DNA of 64,000 nucleotides from Flavobacterium pallidum (GTDB lineage Bacteria > Bacteroidota > Bacteroidia > Flavobacteriales > Flavobacteriaceae): the NCBI RefSeq assembly GCF_003097535.1, contig NZ_CP029187.1, forward strand, positions 1,860,001-1,924,000, in the 5' to 3' direction. Positions 44,701 to 55,400 of this stretch are shown piece after piece. Each line of letters opens with the position of its first letter. The first letter of the stretch is position 1. The notes beneath the pieces were generated by a model that was not told the DNA's origin, ran no database searches, and was given only the letters and a program-made list of their open reading frames with translations. The position numbers were made by a program, and so were the translations under genes.

Positions 44701-47059
44701 GATTGGGATGCAGGCCAGCAATACAGGCTATAAAACCATCGGTATTTCTGCGCTGCTGATTGGTACAGGATATGGAAATCTGAGTATCGAAAACTCGGTA
44801 AAGGCCGTGATTGAAGGGGTGAATAATGCAAATAATACCGTTGCCGCATTGGATTGTGGCTATCCGCAGATTACACATATCGAGTTTATTGAGCAATGCG
44901 AAACCAATACGATCAGTGCGTTGTTTGCCTTAAAAAATATCGAATCCTGCGATAATGAAAATTACAACATTACCATGGAGACGGCCCGGATTAAGAAACT
45001 GTTTGGTTGCCGCAAGACGCTTCCGGTACTGAATTCGGAAGAATGGTGGAACAGGCTTGCCATCCGTACCGAAGTAAATGACTGTAGCGGTAAGAAACTG
45101 ACCTTCAGTTCGAGTACCGGAGATGCCCGTGATGAGGTAAGCGAACTGTACTCCAACACCGCCATTACCGATTCTTTCCTGAAGGAAATCTCAGTAGGTG
45201 GGCAGTGGTCCGATGCGGTAGCCAAATCGCTTTTTGAGCTATTGATCCCAAATTCGTTCAAAAACCAGCTAAAGCGCAAAGGCCACATCACCTGGATATT
45301 GGATAAGGAGAGCGCCTCATACCCTTGGGAATTGCTTCAGGACAGTTCCGTAAAAGCCCGTCCGCTGTGCATCGATGCAGGCATGATAAGGCAATTGTCG
45401 ACCCGGGATTTCACCCCTAAGATGGAAGGCATCATCAGTGAAAAGGCTTTAATCATTGCCGATCCTGAACTCGGAGGTTACCTGCCGCAATTGGATCACG
45501 CCCGTGACGAAGGTGAAGCCGTCAAAAGGCAGATGGATATCAAAGGATGGGCAAACCTCCCATTGATAGGCAGGGATTATTCAGATATTGTTAAAGTACT
45601 TTATACTGATTCCTATAAAATCATCCATATTGCCGGACACGGGATTTATGATCCGGAACATCCATGCAACTCGGGTATCGTCGTAGGAAATAATATATTC
45701 CTGACCCCTGCAGACATTCACCAGCTGCCCGTGGTGCCGGAATTCGTGTTTGTGAATTGCTGCCACCTGGGTGCCGTCAATGGTGTTGACGATAAGTTTA
45801 TCCGGGATCGTTACCGCCTGGCTGCGAACATCGGTACCGAATTGATAGAAATGGGTGTGAGAGCCGTAGTAGTGGCAGGCTGGCAGGTCGCTGATGATTC
45901 CGCGAAGGAATTTGCCGAAGTCTTTTATGAAAACCTTTTCAACGGTGAAACTTTCGGGACCTCGGTCAGGAAAGCCCGATCCCGCATCTACGACCCTAAG
46001 AAACCCCACGACAATACATGGGGCGCTTACCAGTGCTATGGTGATCCCTATTATAAAATCAACAACCGTTCTGTAGATCCGATCAGGGATAAGAACTACA
46101 TCATCGAAGACCAGGTTTATATAGATCTTTTCAATCTGCTTAACCAACTCGATGTGCGTTATACGAAAAAGGAAAAAGTACTCGATAAGCTTTTCAGGAT
46201 TACAGCAGACAGGAAACGTGCCGGCCTTAGCAGTGCCAGGATTGATGAGACTGAAGCGCTGATTTATTATGAACTTGGGATGTATGATGCCGCTGATACT
46301 AAATTCCGGGAGCTTAAAGGATGGGATGATGCTGCTTTTTCTGTAAATGCGCTGCACAAATTCTTTAGCAATTGTACTTATAAAGCATTCAAAGAATACA
46401 ATGATGACCATGGCAAGCGCGCCGACGCAGAAAATCAGATTTATGAAGTACTGAAAAACCTCAAAAACCTGCAGGATATCAATAATACCGCAGAACGCCA
46501 TGCACTGATGGGCAGTGCTTACAAGCGATTGGCTTATATGGAAGGGACATTGGTGAAAAAACGCGCCCTGCTGGAAAGCGCCATTGCGAACTATCACGAT
46601 GCCTACAAAAAGAACAAGCGCATTTATCCATTGAACAGCCTGCTGATTTTTGATACCATTCTCAATTTCGGAAAGGAAAAGCGCCGTAAAAAACTGGATG
46701 ACGATCATGTAAAGGAATATACTGAAATCCTGAAAGTAAAAACAGCGCAACCACTCCAGTCAGCACTCGACATGGATTATTGGGACAACACCGACCCGAC
46801 GGGAATGATGCTCGTCATGCTGTTCCTGGATCCGGAAAATGCAGCGAAACCTGAACCATGGGATAAACTCTTCGAATTGGGCAACGAGATGCGCCAGCGG
46901 TTTGGGTCTGTAGGAAAGAAACAGGCCGAGTTGTACAACCTGGAGCTGATTGTAAACGCTTTGGAAATGTATGACCAGGTTATATCGAATCCGCATCTGG
47001 AAAGGCTTAAGGTCAAAGTAAGTGAACTCCTGGAACGTTTTAAAATGCAACAGGAGTAA
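41774..47059 (+). CDS. double alpha/beta-hydrolase, CHAT protease and TPR fusion protein
   Basis: 1761 residues, cytosolic. Domain 1 (about 155-400): alpha/beta-hydrolase with LLFIHGTNSNTEGAF and nucleophile elbow THSRGG. Domain 2 (about 490-840): LCAT/lipase-like, with VILLPGIMGSNIYDE, YDVVIFPFDWRKP, nucleophile elbow GHSMGG (about 599-604) and later HGD. A middle region (about 880-1170) lacks a known name. Domain 3 (about 1175-1420): CHAT caspase-like protease with SYPWELLQD, catalytic His in IIHIAGHGIY (about 1283) and catalytic Cys in FVFVNCCHLG (about 1326). The C-terminus (about 1440-1750) is helical and TPR-like. Three intact hydrolase active sites in one chain point to a multi-effector conflict protein. 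Starts 96 bp after the lysozyme gene; terminator follows. Confidence 0.85.
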   Translation: MAEIIYNFPATKEQQDKADGQKKPEVTYRIEIHNRSGEPSEIHSINTADKDKYYQFVYDDNTTWLADGDTLHELFGEGQQSRGGKSETSLPLELGSGSQRGVVGSIVLKLIHVFVKPAGDKLVADVAAKLENKQLAATRDGLHILNRDFMMRYYPSDKNAILEEKPILLFIHGTNSNTEGAFGGLAQNKVFDEIYNTYSGNVLAFQHRTLTVSPLQNTVDLVKGLPDKCTLHIITHSRGGLIGDILSKYAAGKFFTEQEIQLFKKEGRKQDLKSIADLEELFRNKRISVDKFVRVASPSAGTLLASDRMDHILNVLFNVAGTASVFADVMHDLISAVLKEKSNIDVLPGLEAMNPQSIFIKALNVRTPGSEIDGSSLMVISGNGKLSLSFRGLMVVLGKLFYRQRSDLVVNTDSMYLGVSRSGSIQYFFDEGINVDHLHYFNNQKTQQALLNALKAEPGNTVNGYKRVPQLEIPASDRGVFGMDGGELHPVLAPPSGKRPIVILLPGIMGSNIYDENSRMWLNYWGILKGDLSEMTNLDGKGIRARSIIKSSYNKLYLQLSRNYDVVIFPFDWRKPMKDSASELNKKITELLKFSVQIKIIGHSMGGVLVRDFIVYHKDTWEILNRRNGFKLLFLGSPLNGSHRIPAVLFGMDGIINKLSFLDMKHSKKELVSFFTALPGILSLLPFSKGDDMDYADIKLWEKMRSGMNDDSWPLPPVGAGTKERLKEFAAYRDEVLSAASGIDYTNMIYIAGQDKATPCGFSTDGGRLVFKYTREGDQSVTWATGIPPKLIESEQVYYTDVTHGDLANEEKIFAGIEEIISRGSTNRLSKKRPVFRDAQKTFTINEHTDFDFSESGLERSIMGTTTITETVASRNPLVVSVSHGDLAYSSFPVLAGHFNGDAILQAEKAIDRNLNSMLQYKHRLGGYPGPIGTYEVIYKRDIFFEGAIIIGLGEPEKLTSYMLSKSVAIGAANYLIGMQASNTGYKTIGISALLIGTGYGNLSIENSVKAVIEGVNNANNTVAALDCGYPQITHIEFIEQCETNTISALFALKNIESCDNENYNITMETARIKKLFGCRKTLPVLNSEEWWNRLAIRTEVNDCSGKKLTFSSSTGDARDEVSELYSNTAITDSFLKEISVGGQWSDAVAKSLFELLIPNSFKNQLKRKGHITWILDKESASYPWELLQDSSVKARPLCIDAGMIRQLSTRDFTPKMEGIISEKALIIADPELGGYLPQLDHARDEGEAVKRQMDIKGWANLPLIGRDYSDIVKVLYTDSYKIIHIAGHGIYDPEHPCNSGIVVGNNIFLTPADIHQLPVVPEFVFVNCCHLGAVNGVDDKFIRDRYRLAANIGTELIEMGVRAVVVAGWQVADDSAKEFAEVFYENLFNGETFGTSVRKARSRIYDPKKPHDNTWGAYQCYGDPYYKINNRSVDPIRDKNYIIEDQVYIDLFNLLNQLDVRYTKKEKVLDKLFRITADRKRAGLSSARIDETEALIYYELGMYDAADTKFRELKGWDDAAFSVNALHKFFSNCTYKAFKEYNDDHGKRADAENQIYEVLKNLKNLQDINNTAERHALMGSAYKRLAYMEGTLVKKRALLESAIANYHDAYKKNKRIYPLNSLLIFDTILNFGKEKRRKKLDDDHVKEYTEILKVKTAQPLQSALDMDYWDNTDPTGMMLVMLFLDPENAAKPEPWDKLFELGNEMRQRFGSVGKKQAELYNLELIVNALEMYDQVISNPHLERLKVKVSELLERFKMQQE

Positions 47060-47089
47060 AGATTACTGAAATAGACACCAACATATTAT

Positions 47090-47116
47090 TGCCGCAGAAA
47101 TGCGGCATTTTTTTTT
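47090..47116 (+). terminator. intrinsic terminator of the lysozyme/CHAT unit
   Basis: TGCCGCA-GAAA-TGCGGCA hairpin followed by nine T. Confidence 0.9.
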
Positions 47117-47132
47117 AAATAATATTTTAAGT

Positions 47133-47164
47133 AAGCGAACATTCATTTATTATGTATATATTTG
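47133..47164 (+). promoter_or_regulatory. promoter with -7 TATATTTG and possible TetR operator
   Basis: The -7 element TATATTTG (47157-47164) lies 20 nt before the TetR ATG. Just upstream GCGAACATTCATTTATT contains the GAACATTCATT type of sequence often bound by TetR-family repressors, which would give autoregulation. The operator is inferred. Confidence 0.5.
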
Positions 47165-47184
47165 CCGCATCAAGATAAAAATCA

Positions 47185-47775
47185 ATGCGGATAAGGAATA
47201 CAGATAAGGAAAGCATCGTAAAGCAAAAAGCCATCGAAATGCTCGTAAGGGAAGGTATTGAAGGTTTTGCCATGAACCGCCTTGCCAAGCAAGCCGGCGT
47301 TTCCGTAGCCACGCTTTATATATATTATACTGACAAGGAAGACCTCATAAAGAAAATAGGGGTCGGGATCGGGCAGGATTTTTTCAGGGCCATGTTAAAG
47401 GATTTTTCGTCTGATATGCACTTTATCGAAGGCTTGCGCAAACAATGGGAAAACAGGGCCGCCTTTTTGATGCAAAATATGAAGGAAGTGGCTTGCTGGG
47501 AAGTCTTGCAGAATTCTTCCTACAGCGATTACATTGCACAGGAAGGCATCAGGGATTTCAAGAACACCATGATGGAATTCTTCCAGAACGCGGTGGAGCG
47601 CAAAGAAATGCTTCCTATCTCGAAGGAAGTTTTCTGGAGCATCGCTTACGGGCCTTTGTATGCATTGCTGCGTTTCCACAACAAAGGCAAAAGCATGGGC
47701 GGCGCTCCGTTCTCCCTTACGCAACAAATACAGGATGAAACTTTCGCATTAGTCATAAAAGCATTAACACCATAA
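47185..47775 (+). CDS. TetR/AcrR-family transcriptional regulator
   Basis: 196 residues. N-terminal HTH: RNTDKESIVKQKAIEMLVREGIEGFAMNRLAKQAGVSVATLYIYYTDKEDLIKKIG, the standard TetR DNA-binding arrangement; the C-terminal helical part binds an unknown inducer (Trp/Phe/Met-rich). First gene of a three-gene operon with a 75-residue protein (9-bp gap) and an MFS transporter (12-bp gap), the classic layout of a drug-inducible efflux operon. Repression of the operon through the sequence at 47133-47150 is likely. Confidence 0.92.
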   Translation: MRIRNTDKESIVKQKAIEMLVREGIEGFAMNRLAKQAGVSVATLYIYYTDKEDLIKKIGVGIGQDFFRAMLKDFSSDMHFIEGLRKQWENRAAFLMQNMKEVACWEVLQNSSYSDYIAQEGIRDFKNTMMEFFQNAVERKEMLPISKEVFWSIAYGPLYALLRFHNKGKSMGGAPFSLTQQIQDETFALVIKALTP

Positions 47776-47784
47776 CCTCACCTC

Positions 47785-48012
47785 ATGAAAGAAGATTTAA
47801 CAAGCATATTGGTCTTTGCCACCAATATCCGCAACAGATCCGACAAGGAATTTGTCAGCAGCATCTTAGATGAAAGCACCGTAATCCGCAAATGGAGCAT
47901 CGACCAGGAAGATATTGATTGTGTGCTCCGGGTTGTCACAAACGTACTTTCAGTAAATGACATCATTAAAATCATCAACATCCTCGGCTTTAACTGTGCC
48001 GAATTGCAATAA
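47785..48012 (+). CDS. 75-residue alpha/beta protein, possibly HMA-like fold without metal motif
   Basis: Short soluble protein: a first beta strand (TSILVFATNI), a helix (DKEFVSSILDES), strand (RKWSIDQEDIDCVLRVV) and a closing helix/strand (NDIIKIINILGFNCAELQ). The order and the WSIDQED.DCVLR segment resemble the ferredoxin-like fold of heavy-metal-associated domains, but there is no CXXC pair. Sandwiched between a TetR regulator and an MFS efflux gene with gaps under 13 bp. It may modulate either neighbour; no function assigned. Confidence 0.65.
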   Translation: MKEDLTSILVFATNIRNRSDKEFVSSILDESTVIRKWSIDQEDIDCVLRVVTNVLSVNDIIKIINILGFNCAELQ

Positions 48013-48024
48013 GCAAAAACAACC

Positions 48025-49269
48025 ATGGACGCACAAACCTTGCCATCGGCCTCTTTTACAGGGTATCAGAAATTTGTAATCTTTATATTGGCCATCACCC
48101 AGTTTACTGTCGTGCTGGATTTTATGGTGATGTCGCCGCTCGGCGATATCATGATGAAAACGCTGCACATCAATACGGCGCAATTCGGTTCGGCAGTGTC
48201 AGCTTACGCCTTCAGCGCCGGAATCTCAGGCCTGCTTACAGCGGGCTTCGCGGATAAATTTGACCGTAAGAAACTCCTGTTGTTCTTTTACACCGGTTTT
48301 ATCATCGGGACTTTCTTTTGTGCGATGGCACCCAATTATGAACTGTTGCTGGCGGCACGCATCGTGACCGGTATTTTCGGAGGAGTCATCGGGTCCGTAT
48401 CTATGGCCATCATTGCCGATTTGTTCAGCCTGCAGCAGCGCGGGAAAGTGATGGGATTTGTGCAGATGGGCTTTGGTGCCAGCCAGGTCCTCGGCATCCC
48501 GATCGGTTTGTTTATTGCCAATGCCTGGGGATGGCATGTGCCGTTCCTGTGGATTGCGGTTATGGCAGCGCTGGTAGCCATCGGAATTGCGGTAAGGCTG
48601 AAGCCGGTAAATGCGCACCTTTTACTGCAAAGGGACAAAACTGCCGTACAGCATTTGTGGCATACGGTGGTGAAAAAAGATTACCGCGTCGGGTTTTTGG
48701 CCACGGCATTGCTTTCCATCGGCGGTTTTATGATGATGCCCTTCGGAAGTGCTTTTGCCATCAACAACCTTGGGATTACCAATGAGCAATTGCCTTTTGT
48801 GTTTATGTTTACGGGAATTGCTACATTGATTACGATGCCATTGATTGGAAAATTAAGCGATAAGGTCAGTAAATACAAAGTGTTCGCCATCGCCACACTG
48901 ACAGCCATTGTCATCATCAACATTTATGCCCATTTTGCCGTGACGCCGTTTTGGCTCGTGTTGGTTGCGAATGTCCTTATGATGGTGGCAATCATGTGCA
49001 GGATGGTGCCTTCGACGGCGCTTACTTCCGCTGTGCCTGAACCGGCAGACAGGGGTGCGTTTATGAGTGTCAATGCTTCCTTACAGCAAATGGCGGGTGG
49101 CTTTGGGGCCATGCTTGCCGGCGTGATCATCGTACAGAAAGACAATTTCTCCCCGTTGGAACATTATGACACACTGGCGATGATCGCCTCAGGAATCATG
49201 TTATTGACGATTTTCCTGATGTACAGGGTCAATCGTATCGTACAGAGACGCAACGGTGTCAATTCCTAA
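48025..49269 (+). CDS. MFS transporter, probable drug efflux
   Basis: 414 residues with about twelve transmembrane helices. The N-terminal half has the DHA1-type layout with a cytoplasmic loop LTAGFADKFDRKKLLLFFYTGF (MFS motif A, G-x-x-x-D-x-x-x-RK) and a central cytoplasmic loop near 190-215 (RDKTAVQHLWHTVVKKD). Third gene of the TetR operon; substrates unknown. Proton-driven export of small hydrophobic compounds is the family expectation. No T-rich terminator follows; a 9-bp inverted repeat lies at 49285-49317. Confidence 0.9.
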   Translation: MDAQTLPSASFTGYQKFVIFILAITQFTVVLDFMVMSPLGDIMMKTLHINTAQFGSAVSAYAFSAGISGLLTAGFADKFDRKKLLLFFYTGFIIGTFFCAMAPNYELLLAARIVTGIFGGVIGSVSMAIIADLFSLQQRGKVMGFVQMGFGASQVLGIPIGLFIANAWGWHVPFLWIAVMAALVAIGIAVRLKPVNAHLLLQRDKTAVQHLWHTVVKKDYRVGFLATALLSIGGFMMMPFGSAFAINNLGITNEQLPFVFMFTGIATLITMPLIGKLSDKVSKYKVFAIATLTAIVIINIYAHFAVTPFWLVLVANVLMMVAIMCRMVPSTALTSAVPEPADRGAFMSVNASLQQMAGGFGAMLAGVIIVQKDNFSPLEHYDTLAMIASGIMLLTIFLMYRVNRIVQRRNGVNS

Positions 49270-49284
49270 TGTCCAGTTCTGTTT

Positions 49285-49317
49285 ATAATCGATGAAAGGT
49301 ACGATTTTATCGATTAT
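49285..49317. repeat. inverted repeat ATAATCGAT / ATCGATTAT
   Basis: Perfect 9-bp arms with a 15-nt loop after the MFS stop and about 66 bp before the -7 element of the giant adhesin gene. No T-tract, so either a weak 3'-end hairpin or a protein-binding site. Confidence 0.5.
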
Positions 49318-49382
49318 CTGCATAAAAAGATGCCGGTTACCATATTCTTAAAAATATTTACCTGATGTTTTTGAAATTATTT

Positions 49383-49390
49383 TATTTTTG
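49383..49390 (+). promoter_or_regulatory. -7 element TATTTTTG of the 3294-residue gene
   Basis: Exact TAnnTTTG, 48 nt upstream of the ATG at 49439; it overlaps an in-frame TTG at 49388, which is therefore rejected as start. Confidence 0.55.
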
Positions 49391-49438
49391 GAAGCTTTTT
49401 GTATAATAGGCACTAACCCAAAGACAAAACAATTCTGT

Positions 49439-52400
49439 ATGAAGGCAAAAATTACGCTCTTTTCATTCCTAATTTCATTATGTTTTTTTTCTAATGTTTC
49501 TGCACAGTGTACTAATGGAACACTGTTGAGTTCGCAGACGTTTACGCCCATCCTGGATTATGGACAAACCGTCGGTTTCTCAACTACACCGGGGCAGTAC
49601 AGCAATGTGGCCATCCTTCCAAACAGGATTTATGAGTTTTATACTTCTGTTTCGACAGATTATGTAACCATAACTAACGCAGATGCGACGACGGTCCTGG
49701 CACATGGCACTGGTCATGTTTTCTGGACAACACAAGGCACAGGAAACGTCCGTTTTTATGTGCATACCAACGCAGCTTGCGGGACCAGCACCACGACAAG
49801 GACGAGCTATATGGGTTGTTATACTTACACTGATTGCGCGACAATGCCTTCAGATGTCATGGTATCGGGTATCACGTCAAATTCTGCGCTCCTGACCTGG
49901 ACCGAGCCGGTCCCGTCTCCTGTTGACGATTATGATTTGTATTTCAGTACCAGTCCTACGCCGCCACAGGCGAATACTGTTCCTACACAAAAAGTGTTGA
50001 ATTATTACTACACGATTTTGTCTCCATTGCAGGCCAGTACCACTTATTATTACAGCATGCGTTCAAATTGCGGATCGACAAAGAGCAATTGGACTACTTT
50101 AAAAAGCTTCACCACCAATGCATTCCAAAGCTGTAATGGCGCGGTGAATGGTACGGGACTTTATACATTTACGCCACCGTTGACCGGTGTAAGTACTGCC
50201 ACTGACACGCGTTCTCCGGGACAATTTGAGCGGATCAGGGTGGTAAATAATACCGCATATCGCTTTTCTACCAATCTTACTACAGATTATATCACGATTA
50301 CCGATGAGACCGGCGCAACAGTATTGGCCTCAGGGGTAAATATCCTAAATTGGAACTCAGGTACCATAAACGGCATCGTCAGGATGTACGTGCATTCCAA
50401 CGCGTCTTGCGGGGCTACAACGCCGCAGGGCAATACGACGAAATGGGTAAGGGCTACGCCTTCAGCGTCTACCTGCGTCTACCCGGGCTTACAATTAGCC
50501 ACCAACATTACTTCCAATTCTGCGCGGATACCCTGGACAGCACCCAGTGTTAATCCCCCGGGTTCGTATGACGTATATGTCAGCACTACAAACATAATGC
50601 CGTCCGCTTCGGCGACACCTACCGGATCGACCACTGCCTTGTTTTTTGACGTGACGGGATTGCAGCCCGGTACGCAATATTATTATTGGGTAAGATCCAA
50701 TTGTGGCACATCAAAAAGCCAATGGGCTTGGGATAGCGGAATAAGTTTCACTACTAATGCTGCAACAACCTGCGGGAACGCAACTTATGGCATGTATCCG
50801 GCAACCACATTCGTCCCTTCCTGTACAGGTGCACCACAGCAAATTGTGGCTGATGCGAAGGCCGGACAGTATTCTGAGGTGACGGTGGGAAGCAATACGC
50901 AATATACGTTTTCAAGTTCTGTAGCCACGGATTTTATCACACTCACAAATAGTACGGGAGGGGTAATATCAAGCGGATCCACACCACTGATATGGAATTC
51001 TGGACCTTCATCAGGAACCCTGAGATTTTTTATCCACACGGACAATGCCTGTGGTGAGCAGAATGTTTCAAGGATAAAATCGGTCGCCTGTGCGGTCGCA
51101 ACGTCCTGCGGACTGCCAACGAACCTGACCGTATCCGAAATCAGCTCCGGTTATGCCAGAATATCATGGACTGCACCAGAAGGGTCCCCCGGATCTTACG
51201 AGGTTTACCGAACGTTGTCTTCAACAACCGTGCCTACGGCGACCAGTACGCCTAGCGAAACTTCCACAACCACAAGTGCCATGGTCAACCTTACCAATGG
51301 CACGAATACCTGGAGGTATTGGGTACGCTCCGTTTGTGGCTCATTAAAAAGCGAATGGGTTTTCGGTGGAAGTTTTGCCAATGTTGTTAGTTTAACGTGT
51401 AACAATGCAAAATACGGTTTATTCCCTAAGGCGACATTTACGCCGCTTTGCAACGGTACATTGGAAACAGTGACCACCAATGCTTACGCCAGCCAATATT
51501 CAAATATCAATGTGCTGCCGTATAAGAACTATATTTTCGATTCTTCCACAAACGATGTCATTACAATTACCAATGCTGCGGGCACTGTAGTATATGCCTA
51601 TGGTGTTGCGCCATTGTCGTGGGCCTCTGAGTCTATCTCAGGAGTGGTTAGGTATTTTAACCACACTGCAGGTTGCGGGGAGGAACAGTATCGAAGGACC
51701 AAATATATTACGGGTACAGATGCGGTAACCTGTAATGGCCCGACTGCGTTGACTGTTTCAAACATCACATCAAATTCTGCACGAATTTCATGGACAGCAC
51801 CAACTTATCCGCCATTAGGAGGCTACGAAGTCTATTATAGCACTGCGAATATAGCACCCACTGCGGGTACTCCGGCTACATTTGGCAACGCGACCAATGT
51901 CAGTCTTGCTTATAATCTTAGCGCTGCTACAACCTATTACTACTGGGTTCGCTCGAACTGCAACGGTACGATAAAAGGTTCCTGGATTTCGGGAGGCAGT
52001 TTTACGACAAATGCTTTCTCAAGCTGTAATGGCGCGAGTTACGGATTGTATCCCGAAGCGGCTTACACGCCAGCAGGAACAGGACAAGCCGAGCCAGCTT
52101 TTGAAGCCTATGCCGGACAGTATTCGAATTTCAATGCGCTAGCATCAAGGCATTATATTTTTTCCACTTCGGTTTCGACGGATTACGTGACCATTACCAA
52201 TGCGGCCGGAACTGTAGTTTATGCTTCGGGGTCCACACCATTGACGTGGCTTTCGGGCAGTAACTCTGGCGTTTTAAGATATTATGTACATACGAATGCG
52301 TCTTGTGGCACACAGAATACGGCCAGGACAAAATACATTACCGCTACTTCAGCGAGTTCCTGCGGAGGAGTGGTATCAGGAATGACTGTATCGAATCTCA

Positions 52401-55400
52401 CTTCAAATTCGGCAAGGATATCATGGACAGCTCCCGCTTCACCACCGTCATCAGGGTATGATTTGTATTGGTCGACGAGCAATGCGGTTCCACCGGCACC
52501 AATCGGGAATTTTACTTCCTCTACTTATGCCAATGTTGGGGACCTGGCGAGTGGTACTACGTATTATTATTGGGTACGTACCAGTTGTGGTACGACAAAA
52601 GGACCGTGGACAATGTTGTCTTTCAATACCTTACAGCCTTTAAGTTGTAATGGCGCGAATCAGGGCATCAATCCGGAGGCAACCTTTACACCTTTGGAAA
52701 TCATGTCTCCTGAAACGATTACTACTACGAGTTATGCAGGCCAATACAGCAACATCAACATCCTGACTAAAAGGGATTATACTTTTACCAGTTCTGTAGC
52801 GACAGACTTTCTGACGATTACCAATGCAACCGGGACAACGGTCTATGCATCCGGACAAACGCCGTTAAACTGGTCTTCGGGCACGACTTCAGGTGTAATA
52901 CGATTTTACGTTCATACTGATGCTGCCTGCGGTTCCGTCGCGAGCTACAGGACCAAATCCATTACAGTAGTTCCGCCGCAAATCCTCAATGCCGGAGATA
53001 TTGTTGTCATCGGGGCTGGCGCAGATACAGGTACCATTGCTCAGGGTGGTGATGAATTCAGTTGGATGCCGCTCACGAACCTTCGCCCCGGAACGCAGTT
53101 TTACATTACCGATGCCGGATGGAATACCTCCTCGAACCAGTTCATGTGTGCGGGCAATACGGAGGACATCCTGTTCCGCTACACTGTTCCGGCTGGAGGA
53201 ATCCCTGCGGGTGCAGTACAGACAGTATCCCAGCTTGGCACCGATGCGAATTATGAAGTGATTTCTGGCACACAATGCGGAAGCGATTTTGACGGCAAAC
53301 TGACTTTCCCGAACATAGGTGACCAGGTGGTGATTTTCAGGTCTGATGCTGCCATCGATGCCAATTTCCCAGGTACGAATTTCACGGCAATTTACGCATT
53401 GACCACCGCAACGAACAATTGGGCTTCGCTCACAGCAAATACGGCATCCATATCTTCAAACTTAAGGGACAACTACAGCAACCTGCCTCCGGGATTAACT
53501 AACGGGCTTACTGCAATCGCGGTAGGATTAGGGTCAGGTGTGCAGAACGAAGCCGATAACGCACGTTACGAAGGGCCTACATCGGGTACCAGGCAGTTCC
53601 TGCTCGCTCAGGTGGGCACGCTTTCCAACTGGAAGCGATATGACAATGGTGCTGGCGCTGAATTCCCGGATTTTACCGAAAGCAATCCTGTGTACGGATG
53701 GACCGCAAACGGCCTTGCCAATTTCACACTCGAATACTGTAATCCGCCTTCGGCTATCGCCACTTCACTGAGCACTTACCATTCGGTCAGGATCTCGTGG
53801 AATGCGCCGCTAATCGCCCCGGCAAACGGATACCAGGTATATTACACTACTGTTGCCGGAGTGCCATCCGCCAGTATTCCTGTGACCAATGCTACAACCA
53901 ATACATATTATGATATCGACGGACTGACATCAGGTACAACCTACCGCATCTGGGTGAGGTCCGTTTGCGGAACCAATCCTCCGGTCGGAGACTGGATGGA
54001 TGGCGGTACCTATACACCACCGGCACCAGGCTGTGTGAACGGCAGCCTGTCTCCGCAAAATACATTCACCCCAAATTGTGACGGTGGTTCACAAGTAATT
54101 ACGGCCAGTGCCCTGGCAGGAGAATATTCCAATGTAAACATACAGTCTGACCGTAGTTATATCTTCAGTACGACACGTGCTACAGATTTTATCACAATCA
54201 CCAACAGCACCGGGACTACTGTATATGCTTATGGCACTACACCACTGAATTGGTATTCGGCCAGCCGCACCGGCACAATAAGGTATTACATCCACAAAAG
54301 TGATTTGTGTACCAATGATTTTACGATCCGTACGAAAATGATAGCGTGCCAGACACCAGGAACGTGCAGTCCGCCGCATTACCTGACGTCCAGCGACATT
54401 ACTTCACAAACCGTAAAAATCTCATGGGAACAGGCTCCGTTTCCACCTTCAGGCGGAAGCCAGGTGTATGTTTCCACGTCAAACACCGCACCATCGATCA
54501 ATTTACCGATTACGACGAACACTACTGCCGGTAATTCCCTTACGATTAACGGACTGAATTCGGCAACAGTGTATTACTACTGGGTACGATCAATTTGTTT
54601 CGATGCTGGGTTTAACTGGGTATACGGTGGAAGTTTCACTACGAAATTCCCGGGATGTACCAATGGTTCACTGTACCCGCAGACTACCTTTACGCCATCC
54701 TGTATTGGTCGTCAGACCATTACCACTGCGGCTTATGCCGGAGAGTATACGAACGTCAATGTAACGGAAACGGTATATACTTTCTCCAGCTCGAATGCTT
54801 CAGATTACATCACTATAACAAACGACGATGCCACGCAGATCCTTGCTTACGGTACCACCCCGCTGGTATGGGAATCTGGATTTGAAGGTACGATCCGCTA
54901 TTACCTCCATACGGGTTTTGCCTGCGGGATGCAGGCTCAGAACAGGGCGAGGTATATCGCTTGTGGGGAAGCCCCGCCATGTGCGCCGCCTTCCAACCTG
55001 GGCGTGGTCGCTTCGTCGATCACTTCGGAGAACTTGCTCCTGACCTGGGACAGCCCTAACTATGTACAGTTATACACTTCCACGCAAAACACGCCACCAT
55101 CGGCTTCGGAACCTTTTATTACTGCATATGACCCGACAGGTACCTTCCTTACCGGCCTGACACCGGCTACGACGTATTATTTCTGGATTCGCTCCGCCTG
55201 TGATGGTAATTTCAGCGAATGGATTGCCGGCCCGTCTTTTGCTACGATTGCTACTGTAACCCCAGGCTGTAACGGCGCGAAATACGGACAGTATCCACAG
55301 GCTGCGTATGCTCCGCAATGCACCGGTACGCAGGAATTGATTTCCGACTCAAGCTGGGCAGGTGAGTTCACAAACGTCAATGTTGCAGGCAACAAGATGT

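Noticed and set aside
45581..46750. 389-codon minus-strand frame opposite the CHAT region
   Set aside because: It is antisense to conserved CHAT motifs; composition is that of a mirror frame.
49347..49366. Further operator copy upstream of the 3294-residue gene (TCAGGTAAATATTT on minus strand)
   Set aside because: Only one half-site matches and the AAAA core and second arm are lost, so it is not counted.
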